In this document: piece after piece, positions 1 through 7,137 of the stretch
How positions within the stretch are numbered: position 1 is the stretch's first letter
Layout of the letters: each line of letters begins with the position of its first letter
Origin: a virus
Direction: 5' to 3' (one strand)
Length of the DNA stretch: 54,130 nucleotides
IMG/VR virus record: IMGVR_UViG_3300047497_000273
Coordinates: 1-54,130 of that record
Made by a program: the position numbers and the translations under genes
Notes under the pieces: generated by a model
Databases searched by the model: none
Seen by the model: only the letters and a program-made list of their open reading frames with translations
Told to the model about the DNA's origin: nothing

Positions 1-213
1 ATGAAAGTTCTGTCTTATCCCGAATTGCGAGCCCTCAAGGGAATCCGTTTCAGTCGGCAGTGGATTGCGAAGCTGGTCACGGACGGAAAGTTTCCCAAGC
101 CGGTGAAGCTCGGCGCCGCAACTAACGGCTATATCGAAGCCGAAATCGACGCTTGGATTGAGGCGCGCGCCGCGGAGCGCACGACGCCGCGCCGCCGCGT
201 AAAGACGGCGTGA
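1..213 (+). CDS. AlpA-like helix-turn-helix regulator
   Basis: This 70-residue protein resembles the AlpA/MerR-like family of prophage regulators and excisionase-like DNA-binding proteins. Residues 4-55 give the usual pattern: an N-terminal helix (YPELRALKGI), a second helix (FSRQWIAKLV) and the FPKPVKLG wing, followed by an IEAEIDAWIEAR helix and a basic tail. AlpA-like genes usually sit beside integrases in islands and prophages, and any such integrase would lie left of the window. The ATG is the first base of the window, so an upstream start cannot be excluded. The family is clear; the role here (integrase control or excision) is inferred. Confidence 0.8.
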   Translation: MKVLSYPELRALKGIRFSRQWIAKLVTDGKFPKPVKLGAATNGYIEAEIDAWIEARAAERTTPRRRVKTA

Positions 214-266
214 CCGCCCGAAAGGCGAGGCCGGCGCAGCATTCCGCAGTCGCGATGACCGGGTAC

Positions 267-304
267 TGTCCGAATTAGGACGCCCGCGCAGGGGAATTAG
301 GACA
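267..304. repeat. TTAGGAC repeat pair, 22-bp phased
   Basis: Two copies of AATTAGGAC begin 22 bp apart (TTAGGAC at 275 and 297). The first also belongs to an imperfect palindrome, GTCCGAATTAGGAC. The same motif occurs three times near 3793-3842 with 22- and 20-bp spacing in the same orientation. Phased repeats of this kind are typical of transposase-binding ends or of an operator. Nothing else is seen in the gap between the neighbouring genes. Confidence 0.5.
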
Positions 305-306
305 AT

Positions 307-738
307 CTAAATAGGGCGCTCTTCGTCACACAGTTTCACTTCGATGAAGAGTTGCTTTTCAGAATAATCACAGGTCAATTTCCAATAGCGAAGAATGTCC
401 ATTCCAAGGATGGACGGGCATTCTTCTAAGTCCTCAGTGGGCTCGGCGATGCTTAAAGCGAAGCGATACCCATAAGCCAATTTCTGATCCGAGACGATGA
501 GACTGGCGGGCGCTCGGTGCTCCTTGCAAACCCCGCCGACGCCATGGGATTCGCGAGTGTAAATCAATTTCTGGAAGTCGATGTTTAAACGGCGGGCGTC
601 CGCTGGCATGAGAAGGGAACAATCGGCCCCCGTGTCGATAAGGAAGGGGACTATCCCTGAAACTTTGAATGCCGGAAGAGTCAGGAAGCAATCGACCATT
701 GGCCGCTTCGAAAAAGACTCAAAGCGGCCGATTATCAT
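307..738 (-). CDS. Retropepsin-like aspartic protease
   Basis: This 143-residue protein carries the clan AA signature: a hydrophobic run followed by DTGADCSLL (residues 37-45), where the DTGA aspartate would be catalytic in a homodimer. A second family landmark, ILGMDIL, lies near residues 110-116. The length fits single-domain bacterial retropepsin-like proteins. There is no signal peptide or membrane segment, so it is probably cytoplasmic. It lies just downstream of the DUF5678-like gene on the same strand, 12 bp away, suggesting cotranscription. Substrate and role are unknown; it may be a host accessory gene rather than phage. Confidence 0.7.
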   Translation of the reverse strand: MIIGRFESFSKRPMVDCFLTLPAFKVSGIVPFLIDTGADCSLLMPADARRLNIDFQKLIYTRESHGVGGVCKEHRAPASLIVSDQKLAYGYRFALSIAEPTEDLEECPSILGMDILRYWKLTCDYSEKQLFIEVKLCDEERPI

Positions 739-750
739 TTGTCGGGTGCT

Positions 751-1038
751 TTAGAGAATGAAGACCTTGTTCTTAGGATCAATATGTCTGAACAACGTCT
801 CGGCGGCGGGAAGCTGTTTTTCGGCAATCGCGGTCGCAAGCTGATTAAGCGAATCGGCTACTGCCGAAACCTCACCCTTATAGATTGCAATCCACTTGTC
901 TCTGTACTTCTCTAGCGCCTCTTCTTTGGTCAAGGTAAATGCGTTGGCGCTAGCCGAAAAGTCTTGGAGAGCCCGCTGGATATCTCCAGGGCTCCGCCCA
1001 AGCTTATTGAAAATCCTATTCGTCGCTCGCCGAGACAT
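751..1038 (-). CDS. DUF5678-like small protein
   Basis: The protein has 95 residues when started at the internal ATG (MSRRATNRIF). A TTG start 69 bp upstream would give 118 residues, but the added segment looks non-native. The C-terminal half, with YRDKWIAIYKGEV and a following helix ending in DPKNKVFIL, matches the short DUF5678 pattern (a K/R-x-KWVA-IxxGEV strand pair plus a helix). DUF5678 has no established biochemical function. It precedes the aspartic protease in the same direction. No clear Shine-Dalgarno sequence is seen at either start, so the start is uncertain. Confidence 0.5.
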   Translation of the reverse strand: MSRRATNRIFNKLGRSPGDIQRALQDFSASANAFTLTKEEALEKYRDKWIAIYKGEVSAVADSLNQLATAIAEKQLPAAETLFRHIDPKNKVFIL

Positions 1039-1205
1039 GTTCCGGTGCCACTTCTGACTGTTGTTATAGGCACTGAACTCCAAGAATATATGAAAATTGT
1101 GCGTCAAAACAGCGGTTTCGCGAATTTTTTGTACGGTCTAAGGCCACCGCCATTCTACTCATTAACGGCGGTGGCCTGGGATAGTTCCTTTGCGATTTCA
1201 ATATA

Positions 1206-2111
1206 TTAGCCCGTTTTTCCGCCTTCAATTACCCGAAATCGCTTTCGCCGATCCGGAGCCGTTTCGGTCGGGTCTGGTGTGGCGACAGCAAGCGCCGCGT
1301 CAAGCAACTCGCCAATCGACCAGGCGCGATCGGTGAGCCCAAGCGCCTCGGCCGGCGTACTGCGGATGCTTTCGTGCCAGCGGCAAAGATTGTAATGCGC
1401 GACGTACAGCGACACTGCCGCCGCGTGATTTTCCAGTTTCTTTGAGAAGCCATTTGTCAGCCGTGTAAAGCGTCGCGACGCCATCCGCATACTGAGATTT
1501 TGCCGTTCAACGTAGCTGGTCGAAATGTCCATCGGCAGACCGCTTACTACCTCTCGGCTTACGACTACTACAGCGGCGGGGCTATAGCGGCGCGAGGCTT
1601 CCGGCGTTGCGAGGTTCGTTACGCTGTAGGTCTTATTGATGACGCCATGCGGAGCACGGCCGCCGAAAGCATCGCGGATAGCATTCTTATAGGGATGAAA
1701 TCCGTCCGTCGAAATCTCCGGCACACCAAGCACACGCTCGCGAAGATCGCGAATGAATAAGTCTGTCGTCTCGGTGGTACGCTTACCGGTTTGATAAGCG
1801 ATGATCGCCTTAGCCGACGATGCCAACGCGATGAACGTGTACTGGTCGCCCCGTACCGGCAAAGTCTTGCGGGTGACGTTCTTTTGTTTGCAGCCGACAA
1901 AGGCCCACAATTCGTCAAGCTCCAAGCGCCCGGTGCGGATGCCAACAAACATGCGGTCATGCAATTCGGCGCAGCCACGGCCAACGCGAGCGCCAAGGCG
2001 CATGATCGTGTCGCGGTGAACGCCGGTAAGCCGTTCGACGGCACGGATGCTCATGCCCTCAGTCAGGGCGGCGATAATTTCAATTTGCTTGTCGCGGGAA
2101 AGATTGTTCAC
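1206..2111 (-). CDS. IS1-family-type DDE transposase
   Basis: This 301-residue single-frame transposase has an N-terminal helix-turn-helix (residues 5-35, GMSIRAVERLTGVHRDTIMR) and a DDE catalytic domain. The likely catalytic residues are in LDELWAFVG, STDGFHPY and TSYVERQNL. This arrangement is typical of the IS1 subgroup that lacks the InsA/InsB' frameshift. It starts at GTG with AAGGA upstream. I do not see convincing terminal inverted repeats immediately around it, so it may be a remnant or an isolated gene. Its presence fits a mobile-element-rich flank beside the phage genes. Confidence 0.75.
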   Translation of the reverse strand: MNNLSRDKQIEIIAALTEGMSIRAVERLTGVHRDTIMRLGARVGRGCAELHDRMFVGIRTGRLELDELWAFVGCKQKNVTRKTLPVRGDQYTFIALASSAKAIIAYQTGKRTTETTDLFIRDLRERVLGVPEISTDGFHPYKNAIRDAFGGRAPHGVINKTYSVTNLATPEASRRYSPAAVVVVSREVVSGLPMDISTSYVERQNLSMRMASRRFTRLTNGFSKKLENHAAAVSLYVAHYNLCRWHESIRSTPAEALGLTDRAWSIGELLDAALAVATPDPTETAPDRRKRFRVIEGGKTG

Positions 2112-2281
2112 GATGCTCGTCCTTCATCGGGGTGAAGGGGAGCGGGCTCTAAGCGACTCTGGAAAATCAGCCCTGCAAGGCGTATATTCGCCAGATGGTC
2201 ATTCGCTTCGGGCTCGTCCCCGGGGCGCTTGATCGGGACCGTTGCGGCTGCAACCACGGCGGTCCCACTAATTCCAGTCCT

Positions 2282-2355
2282 TGGCAGCCCCGCCGGGATT
2301 TGGACCCGGACCTCTCCGCCTGTAACAGCGAGCGTCCTACTTAGACTACGGGGCA
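2282..2355 (-). tRNA. tRNA-like sequence, possibly degenerate tRNA-Asn(GUU)
   Basis: Read on the minus strand, a 74-nt segment has a six-pair acceptor stem (GCCCCG with CGGGGC), a short D arm (GTC/GAC), a perfect five-pair T stem (CCGGG/CCCGG) with a seven-base loop, and an encoded CCA end. The anticodon stem pairs poorly unless a bulge is allowed; the loop region CTGTTAC would place GUU at the anticodon. T55 of the T loop is C, and position 1 mismatches 72. It is therefore either a divergent tRNA or a decayed one. No protein gene lies in the surrounding 2112-2607 stretch. Confidence 0.4.
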
Positions 2356-2374
2356 CTTAGTAAGAGCCGATTGC

Positions 2375-2417
2375 GAGGCCGCTTTTCCCTAGTTTTCAGC
2401 CCGGGGAAGGCGGCCTC
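2375..2417. terminator. Hairpin GAGGCCGC...GCGGCCTC, terminator-like
   Basis: The arms GAGGCCGC and GCGGCCTC extend through imperfectly paired TTTTCCC/GGGGAAG to give a stem of about 14 pairs with a loop of about 13 bases, followed by TCCTTATT. It lies between the tRNA-like sequence and the next plus-strand gene. It could end transcription in either direction. Confidence 0.4.
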
Positions 2418-2607
2418 TCCTTATTCCAGGCCCCCTTTGCTCGGCTAGCGCGCCGGGGGCTCAAACCCTCCTAATCATCGGCCTCTCCATTCTGAAATGA
2501 CCTTTACCATACCTCATTCATGGGTACAAGAAATTAATTTCAGATTTCTCTTGCACGGGTTGGTAGCTGGGCGTATAGAATTTTGTCATCGGCCAAAGGA
2601 GGGTCAG

Positions 2608-3378
2608 ATGACCACGGTGAATAATCTGCCAGTGGCTCCGCCGGAGGGCGTCCGCTATCCATTTATAAAACTTGAAGCCGCCTTGGGGCGAGCCAAAGAA
2701 CTCTTCGACGCGGCCGGAGAGCATCCAGTAACGGTGCCGGATGCTTTTCAGACTTGGAAGTATTCCGAGAAAAGCAGCGGCGGCAATCAGACCATTTCCG
2801 CTCTAAAAATGTACGGCATAATTGACGATTCTGGCTATAATGAACAGCGCCGCTTGTTCTTTACATCGAACGGCCTTCGATATTTCCGTGATGAGCGCGA
2901 GGAGGTTCTGGCCGGACTAAAGCGGGGTTTTGCTCTTTCACCGCCACTAATGCAGACGCTTTGGACAAAGTGGGGAACCAGTGCACCCGCTGACAACATC
3001 GCGCGCAGTTATCTCAAAATCGACCTTGGAATGTCGGATCAGAGCGCCCGTTCTGCCCTGGGTATCTATAAGGAAAATTTGGACTTTGCTGAACTCAAGG
3101 CTAGTGATAAAGTGCCTGAAATAAAGGTAGGGATTCCCGCGACCCCCCATAATGCCGGGGTAGGACATAACAAGCCGCCGGTGGACCCACCCAAACCGAC
3201 AGGTGCTTTGATGGCTGGAGAACGGGAACTAACGGCGGGTCTTTTATCCAAAGACGCCAATTTCCGTCTAATCGTGAGTGGGCCGGTTGGTGAAAAAGAG
3301 ATAGAGCGCCTAATCAAAAAGCTAGAGCTCGACAAGGAAATTTTGGCCGATCAAGGAAATGATGAGGCCGCCAACTGA
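2608..3378 (+). CDS. Hypothetical protein with winged-helix-like N-terminal half
   Basis: I do not recognise this 256-residue protein with certainty. The start MTTVNNLPVAPP is chosen because AAAGGAGGGTCAG lies directly before it; an in-frame ATG 111 bp upstream has no ribosome site. Residues 20-100 (FIKLEAALGRAKELF ... ISALKMYGIIDD ... FFTSNGLRYFRDER) alternate helices with a short beta hairpin, as in winged-helix domains. A Pro/Gly-rich linker (about 170-200) precedes a C-terminal helix, EKEIERLIKKLELDKEIL. It has no signal peptide. It is probably a host or island gene, since base composition is less GC-rich than in the phage part. Confidence 0.6.
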   Translation: MTTVNNLPVAPPEGVRYPFIKLEAALGRAKELFDAAGEHPVTVPDAFQTWKYSEKSSGGNQTISALKMYGIIDDSGYNEQRRLFFTSNGLRYFRDEREEVLAGLKRGFALSPPLMQTLWTKWGTSAPADNIARSYLKIDLGMSDQSARSALGIYKENLDFAELKASDKVPEIKVGIPATPHNAGVGHNKPPVDPPKPTGALMAGERELTAGLLSKDANFRLIVSGPVGEKEIERLIKKLELDKEILADQGNDEAAN

Positions 3379-3384
3379 GGCGGC

Positions 3385-3729
3385 CTAATAACAACTGGTG
3401 GACACTGTATTTCCTACCGGAGTGCTGACGCAATTTAGGGGGCGCGGCGCGGGAGCAGGCAGCGGCATCACGTAAGGCTGCGGTGGCGGTGGAGTTGGGC
3501 GACTGAGTATGGCGGCGGCTATAACCGCGTTATTTTGCTGTCGCTGCTGATCTCTAGCCATTCGGCATTGAACGTAGGCTTGTGAGCCTGGTTGCGCGCC
3601 ATAGGATTGGCATTGCGCATCGTCGTTAGCTGCAATCTGTTCCGCAGTCGGTGGAGGCGCAAACAAGCTGTTGCCTGAGCAGCCCGTCAGCAGAGATGCG
3701 ACGATCATCGCAGCAGCAAATCGGTACAT
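3385..3729 (-). CDS. Small proline/glutamine-rich lipoprotein
   Basis: The 114-residue product starts MYRFAAAMIVASLLTGC, a lipoprotein signal peptide with lipobox LTGC; Cys17 would be lipidated. An upstream in-frame ATG would add nine residues before the signal. The mature part has ANDDAQCQSYG and QAYVQCRMARDQQRQQNN followed by a Pro-rich stretch, a layout common in small outer-envelope lipoproteins of Bradyrhizobium and Rhodopseudomonas. It converges on the preceding plus-strand gene with a gap of only six bases. The function is unknown. It is the best hint of host lineage in the window. Confidence 0.7.
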   Translation of the reverse strand: MYRFAAAMIVASLLTGCSGNSLFAPPPTAEQIAANDDAQCQSYGAQPGSQAYVQCRMARDQQRQQNNAVIAAAILSRPTPPPPQPYVMPLPAPAPRPLNCVSTPVGNTVSTSCY

Positions 3730-3792
3730 GGCCCCACCCGACCAAAATATATTCATGCGGGTATAAAAAGTAAAATGCGATCAAAAAGCGAA

Positions 3793-3842
3793 CTAGGACA
3801 AGCCGTTATTCAAATTAGGACAAACGGCCCGGAGTTAGGACA
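3793..3842. repeat. Three phased (C/T)TAGGACA repeats abutting the first phage gene
   Basis: CTAGGACA at 3793 and TTAGGACA at 3815 and 3835 lie in the same orientation, 22 and 20 bp apart. The last copy ends six bases before the first codon of the methylase fragment. Read in reverse, the right edge begins TGTCCTAAC, a common style of transposon terminus. They share their core with the pair near 275-304. Confidence 0.5.
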
Positions 3843-3847
3843 GCACC

Positions 3848-4108
3848 GTGGAGCTCAACGCGTTCCTGTCCGGACTTGGCACCGGGCAACAGCCTGGTGA
3901 TGCGCACAAGGCGCTGGCCGAGCGGTTCGGCATTCCACCGTTCAGCGTGCTCAATGCGCGCGAGGGCTGGTGGCAAAACCGCAAATCGTCGTGGATCGCG
4001 CTCGGCATTCATTCCGAGGTGGGCCGCGGTGGCGGCTTAACCCATCGCATCGCGCCGGATGAGTACCGCAAAGGCGATCTCAAAAAGCGCGGTGGCAAAA
4101 GTGGGTAA
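3848..4108 (+). CDS. DNA methylase, N-terminal fragment (frame-split)
   Basis: The 86 residues starting at GTG contain ERFGIPPFSVLNAREGWWQ and RKSSWIALGIHSEVGRG. This is the conserved N-terminal block of phage DNA-modification methylases, normally part of the same polypeptide as the downstream domain. The frame closes at 4108, while the methylase body opens in another frame at 4059. Removing one A from the AAAAA run at 4082-4086 would fuse the two cleanly (GDLKSAVAKVGKN). So this is either an indel in the record, a mutation, or a +1 frameshift. The repeat cluster lies immediately upstream, and no ribosome site is seen. Confidence 0.65.
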   Translation: MELNAFLSGLGTGQQPGDAHKALAERFGIPPFSVLNAREGWWQNRKSSWIALGIHSEVGRGGGLTHRIAPDEYRKGDLKKRGGKSG

Positions 4109-5003
4109 GAATGCGCGAACGTTCGGACAGGATTTGATGCGCGGGGAGCACGTCGTGGGAAAAACAAAAACCGGCAAAGCGCAAGCGATCGGCACGCAAT
4201 CGTGGGTGCAAGACAAGATTGACGCCGGCGATATCGAGGGCGGCATGGCATCGGGCCACACCGGCACATCGATATTCGACCCCGTGCTGTGCGAGCTCGT
4301 CTATCGATGGTTCTGCCCGGCCGATGGCCTGGTGCTTGATCCGTTCGCCGGCGGATCGGTGCGCGGGTTGGTCGCATCGTGCCTCGGCCGGCGCTATGTC
4401 GGTATCGATCTGCGGCCCGAACAGATCGCGGCGAACGTGGCACAGATGGCGATCGCCACCGGACCCAAGCCTGATTGGCGTTGTGGTGACTCCAGCGAAA
4501 TGGGAAAGGTGCTCGATGATGTGCGTGCCGATCTGCTGTTCTCGTGCCCGCCTTATTGGAACCTCGAAATCTATTCCGATGACGCGCGCGATCTGAGCAC
4601 GATGGGCGTCGACGATTTTTTCACGACACAAGCCAAGATCATCAAACAAGCGGTGGCGCGGCTGAAAGCCGATCGGTTCGCGGTTTGGGTGGTGGGTGAT
4701 GTGCGAGACAAGGACGGCTATTACGTGAACTTGCCCGGCCGAACAGTCGAGGCATTCATTGCCGCCGGCGCGCGGCTTTACAATGAGGCGATCCTTGTCA
4801 CCGCCGCGGGCTCGTTGCCGATGCGCGTGCTGCGCCAGTTCACCGCCGGCCGCAAACTCGGCAAGATGCATCAGAATGTGCTCGTGTTCTGTAAAGGCGA
4901 TTGGCGCAAAGCGGTGAGGGCCTGCGGCGCTGTCGAGTTCGGCGACATCGCCGGCGCCGATGGTGGAGATCCCGCGGCACAGTTCGGCCGCGTAATGCCG
5001 TGA
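4059..5003 (+). CDS. Phage DNA methyltransferase, catalytic part
   Basis: This 314-residue protein would transfer a methyl group from S-adenosylmethionine to DNA. DPFAGGSVRG (about residues 91-100) is the cofactor-binding motif and SCPPYWNLE (about 166-174) the catalytic NPPY-like motif, here with Cys in place of Asn. GTSIFDPVLCELVYRWFCP precedes the first motif, as in this family. The ATG has no Shine-Dalgarno sequence, which supports the view that it was originally continuous with the upstream fragment. It overlaps the next gene by one base (TGATG). It may protect phage DNA from restriction or modify it for another purpose. Confidence 0.8.
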   Translation: MSTAKAISKSAVAKVGKNARTFGQDLMRGEHVVGKTKTGKAQAIGTQSWVQDKIDAGDIEGGMASGHTGTSIFDPVLCELVYRWFCPADGLVLDPFAGGSVRGLVASCLGRRYVGIDLRPEQIAANVAQMAIATGPKPDWRCGDSSEMGKVLDDVRADLLFSCPPYWNLEIYSDDARDLSTMGVDDFFTTQAKIIKQAVARLKADRFAVWVVGDVRDKDGYYVNLPGRTVEAFIAAGARLYNEAILVTAAGSLPMRVLRQFTAGRKLGKMHQNVLVFCKGDWRKAVRACGAVEFGDIAGADGGDPAAQFGRVMP

Positions 5004-5728
5004 TGACCGCGGCCGCGCCGATCGTCACCGAACACGATGGCATCACCGTAGTGCGCGACGATCTGTTTCCCGGCGGCACCAAAGCCCGATATCTGCCCCA
5101 GCTGTTCGATGGCGCCGATGAGGTGGTGTACGCCAGCCCGGCGGAGGGCGGTGCGCAATTCGCGCTGGCCACGATCGCCAAGGCGCTGGGCAAGCGCGCC
5201 ACGATATTCGGCGCCGATCGGGATGTGCCGCACCCGCGCCAGGCGCAAGCCCGATTGCTGGGCGCCAAGGTGGTGCTGGTAAAGCCCGGCTATCTTTCGG
5301 TGGTGCAGGCCCGCGCCAAAAGGTATTGCGAGGCCACCGGTGCGCGGCTGGCGCCGTTCGGCATGGACGTGCCCGGCGCAAGCAATCAGATCGCCGAGGC
5401 GGCTTGGACGATCGACATGCCCTATGAGCCGCACGAGGTGTGGTGCGCCGGCGGCAGCGGCGTGCTGGCGCGTGGACTGCAAAAGGCATGGCCCAAGGCC
5501 ACCTTGCACGTGGTCGCTGTTGGGCGGCCGCTAAACATCGCCGGCGCCATCATGCACGGGTTCCCGCGGCCGTTCGCCTGGGCGCACACCGGCGATGGCG
5601 TGCCGTTCCCCGCCGATCGGCACTATGAATGCAAGGCGTGGCAAATGTGCCGCCAGCTGGGCAATGCGAAATTCCGGCGCACGCTGTTCTGGAATGTGAC
5701 CGGGCCCGCTTCCGATTCGGCCGCCTGA
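5003..5728 (+). CDS. PLP-fold (type II) enzyme, phage-associated
   Basis: The 241 residues resemble the tryptophan-synthase-beta/ACC-deaminase fold of pyridoxal-phosphate enzymes. VRDDLFPGGTKARYL (about residues 14-28) has the expected position of the cofactor lysine (GTK). Also seen are VYASPAEGGAQFALA, LGKRATIF, a second nucleotide-fold-like block LGAKVVLVKPGYLSVVQARA and the glycine-rich CAGGSGVLARGL, which would hold the phosphate. The start overlaps the methylase stop, so the two are translationally coupled. This coupling suggests a role in DNA modification, but the substrate is unknown. A catabolic role is also possible. Confidence 0.65.
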   Translation: MTAAAPIVTEHDGITVVRDDLFPGGTKARYLPQLFDGADEVVYASPAEGGAQFALATIAKALGKRATIFGADRDVPHPRQAQARLLGAKVVLVKPGYLSVVQARAKRYCEATGARLAPFGMDVPGASNQIAEAAWTIDMPYEPHEVWCAGGSGVLARGLQKAWPKATLHVVAVGRPLNIAGAIMHGFPRPFAWAHTGDGVPFPADRHYECKAWQMCRQLGNAKFRRTLFWNVTGPASDSAA

Positions 5729-5748
5729 GTTGGACCCGCAAAAGGGAA

Positions 5749-5783
5749 GCGCCTCGCGGGGGTGCCGCGAGGCGCGTTTGATT
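5749..5783. terminator. Rho-independent terminator
   Basis: A perfect 11-bp stem (GCGCCTCGCGG / CCGCGAGGCGC) with a five-base loop is followed by GTTTGATTG. It closes the methylase/PLP operon and lies between convergent genes, so it may also stop the minus-strand genes. Confidence 0.75.
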
Positions 5784-5817
5784 GTCAAACGACGATCGAA
5801 CGACGATCAGACGATCA

Positions 5818-6456
5818 TCACGCCGCTTTGTTCTCCAACGCCACCACGCACAGATCGCGGTACCTCTTGATCGCCTTGGGGCTGGACGAGGTCGGCGCGA
5901 TCTTGATCTTGCGCAGCGCGTCGACGTCGCCGGCCTTGGCGGCCTTTTCCACCTCGGCCAACAGATCACGGAAACGATCGTGTGTTGGCGCGCTGAAATC
6001 GAGCGCCTTGGGCATTGTGCCCTTGGCGGCCCTCTCGGCGGCACCGTTCCAATCGTATCGGGCGCGCGCGCCGGCGGCCGAGGCCTTCGTGCTCGAACGG
6101 CGGGCTGAGGTTTTCGCCGATTTCGCCATGGTGGCTTTGTCCTTTGCTTTGGTTTCGGATTTGAGTGGCGCGCCAGTGCTTCGCATCTGGAACGGTGACA
6201 TGCCAAGATTTTTTGCCATCGCTTTTCGTTCGGACGCCTTGGCACGTTCGGCCGATCGGGCGGCGCGCTTGGCCGCATCGAGCTTTTCTTTTAATTCCGG
6301 CGATAGCGCGCGCCGGTTTTGGGTTTGCAGATAAACCGGGATGCCGGCCTGTTTCGGATCGTCGATCATGCCGGCGCAATCAACGCCGTCGACCAGCGAT
6401 CCGGCCGGCAACGGCGCGCCGGCGATCGCCGCCGACGCTGTAGCTTTTTTCCTCAT
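5818..6456 (-). CDS. Basic, helix-rich phage protein of unknown function
   Basis: This protein of 212 residues has no recognisable family. Residues 50-85 (SPELKEKLDAAKRAARSAERAKASERKAMAKN) and the Lys/Ala-rich centre are strongly basic and probably helical. The C-terminal part (THDRFRDLLAEVEKAAKAGDVDALRKI) looks like a short helical-hairpin module. The start overlaps the preceding gene by ATGA. It belongs to a three-gene minus-strand operon that diverges from the terminase genes. A DNA-binding or histone-like role is possible from charge alone, but nothing supports it directly. Confidence 0.7.
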   Translation of the reverse strand: MRKKATASAAIAGAPLPAGSLVDGVDCAGMIDDPKQAGIPVYLQTQNRRALSPELKEKLDAAKRAARSAERAKASERKAMAKNLGMSPFQMRSTGAPLKSETKAKDKATMAKSAKTSARRSSTKASAAGARARYDWNGAAERAAKGTMPKALDFSAPTHDRFRDLLAEVEKAAKAGDVDALRKIKIAPTSSSPKAIKRYRDLCVVALENKAA

Positions 6457-6713
6457 GGCACCACCTCGAACGATGGCGGCACAAACACCGACCGGCCCTC
6501 TGTGGTGATCACGTACACCATCGCGAGCCGGCCGTTCTTATGCTTATCCTGAAGCCACGTGCCGGCGCGCCGCGCGTGATCCAGATTTTCGAGGCGGTGC
6601 TTTTCAAACTTGCCGCGGCCGAGGAACAGCGATGTGATGAAATGGTCCGCGCGATCGAGCGCGGCCGTGATCTCGGCGCGATCGATTTCATCAAGCGGGT
6701 TAAGCGCCGCCAT
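6453..6713 (-). CDS. Small phage protein of unknown function
   Basis: The 86-residue product starts MAALNPLDEIDRAE, with the ATG overlapping the upstream stop. It has a helical first half (ITAALDRADHFITSLFLG) and a strand-rich end (RLAMVYVITTEGRSVFVP). It is the middle gene of the 5.8-7.0 kb minus-strand operon. I can assign no function. Confidence 0.7.
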   Translation of the reverse strand: MAALNPLDEIDRAEITAALDRADHFITSLFLGRGKFEKHRLENLDHARRAGTWLQDKHKNGRLAMVYVITTEGRSVFVPPSFEVVP

Positions 6714-7009
6714 CACGCCACCACCTTGCGATCGGCATAGCGGCGCGGATCGGCACCAGGCACATTCCAGCCGCACAGCGACCCGATGTGCATGGCGTTC
6801 GCCTGATCGGGCGACACATCCGCGCGCTCGTTCAGTTTGGTGACGATGTCCATCACAAACGCATCATCGTACCGCGGGTTATCGCAATCGGTGAGGTAGT
6901 ATCCGCGCTCACCGCGCTTCACGAGCCCGATGCGCTTGCCGGGTTCGGCGCCGTCGATGAACACGTAGCTGTGTTTCGGCAGCAAGGTTTCAAATTCCAG
7001 ATCGGTCAT
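6713..7009 (-). CDS. Small phage protein of unknown function
   Basis: The product has 98 residues with the start at MTDLEFETLLPKH, preceded by GGAGAAC; a longer frame reading has no support. It contains HSYVFIDGAEPGKRIGLVKR and YYLTDCDNPRYDDAFVMD, suggesting a small beta-rich domain. It is the first gene of the minus-strand operon, divergent from the small terminase across about 130 bp that must hold promoters for both sides. A weak candidate for the plus side is TTGAAG-18-TAGAAG at 7046-7075. Confidence 0.7.
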   Translation of the reverse strand: MTDLEFETLLPKHSYVFIDGAEPGKRIGLVKRGERGYYLTDCDNPRYDDAFVMDIVTKLNERADVSPDQANAMHIGSLCGWNVPGADPRRYADRKVVA

Positions 7010-7137
7010 GTGGCGTTCTCCATCCCGGCCACCGCGGCCGGTGCCTTGAAGAGCATCAGAACCGTGTGGTAGAAGCAACTCCTAAGACCTGTTGTCTCTT
7101 CAATGGCCTGCGGGCCGGAATCGGGGAGTTTCCAGCG

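Noticed and set aside
2108-2356. Minus-strand open frame of 82 residues across the tRNA-like sequence
   Set aside because: Its GEVRVQIPAG block arises from the T arm of the tRNA-like sequence, a common false protein. No ribosome site or family was seen.
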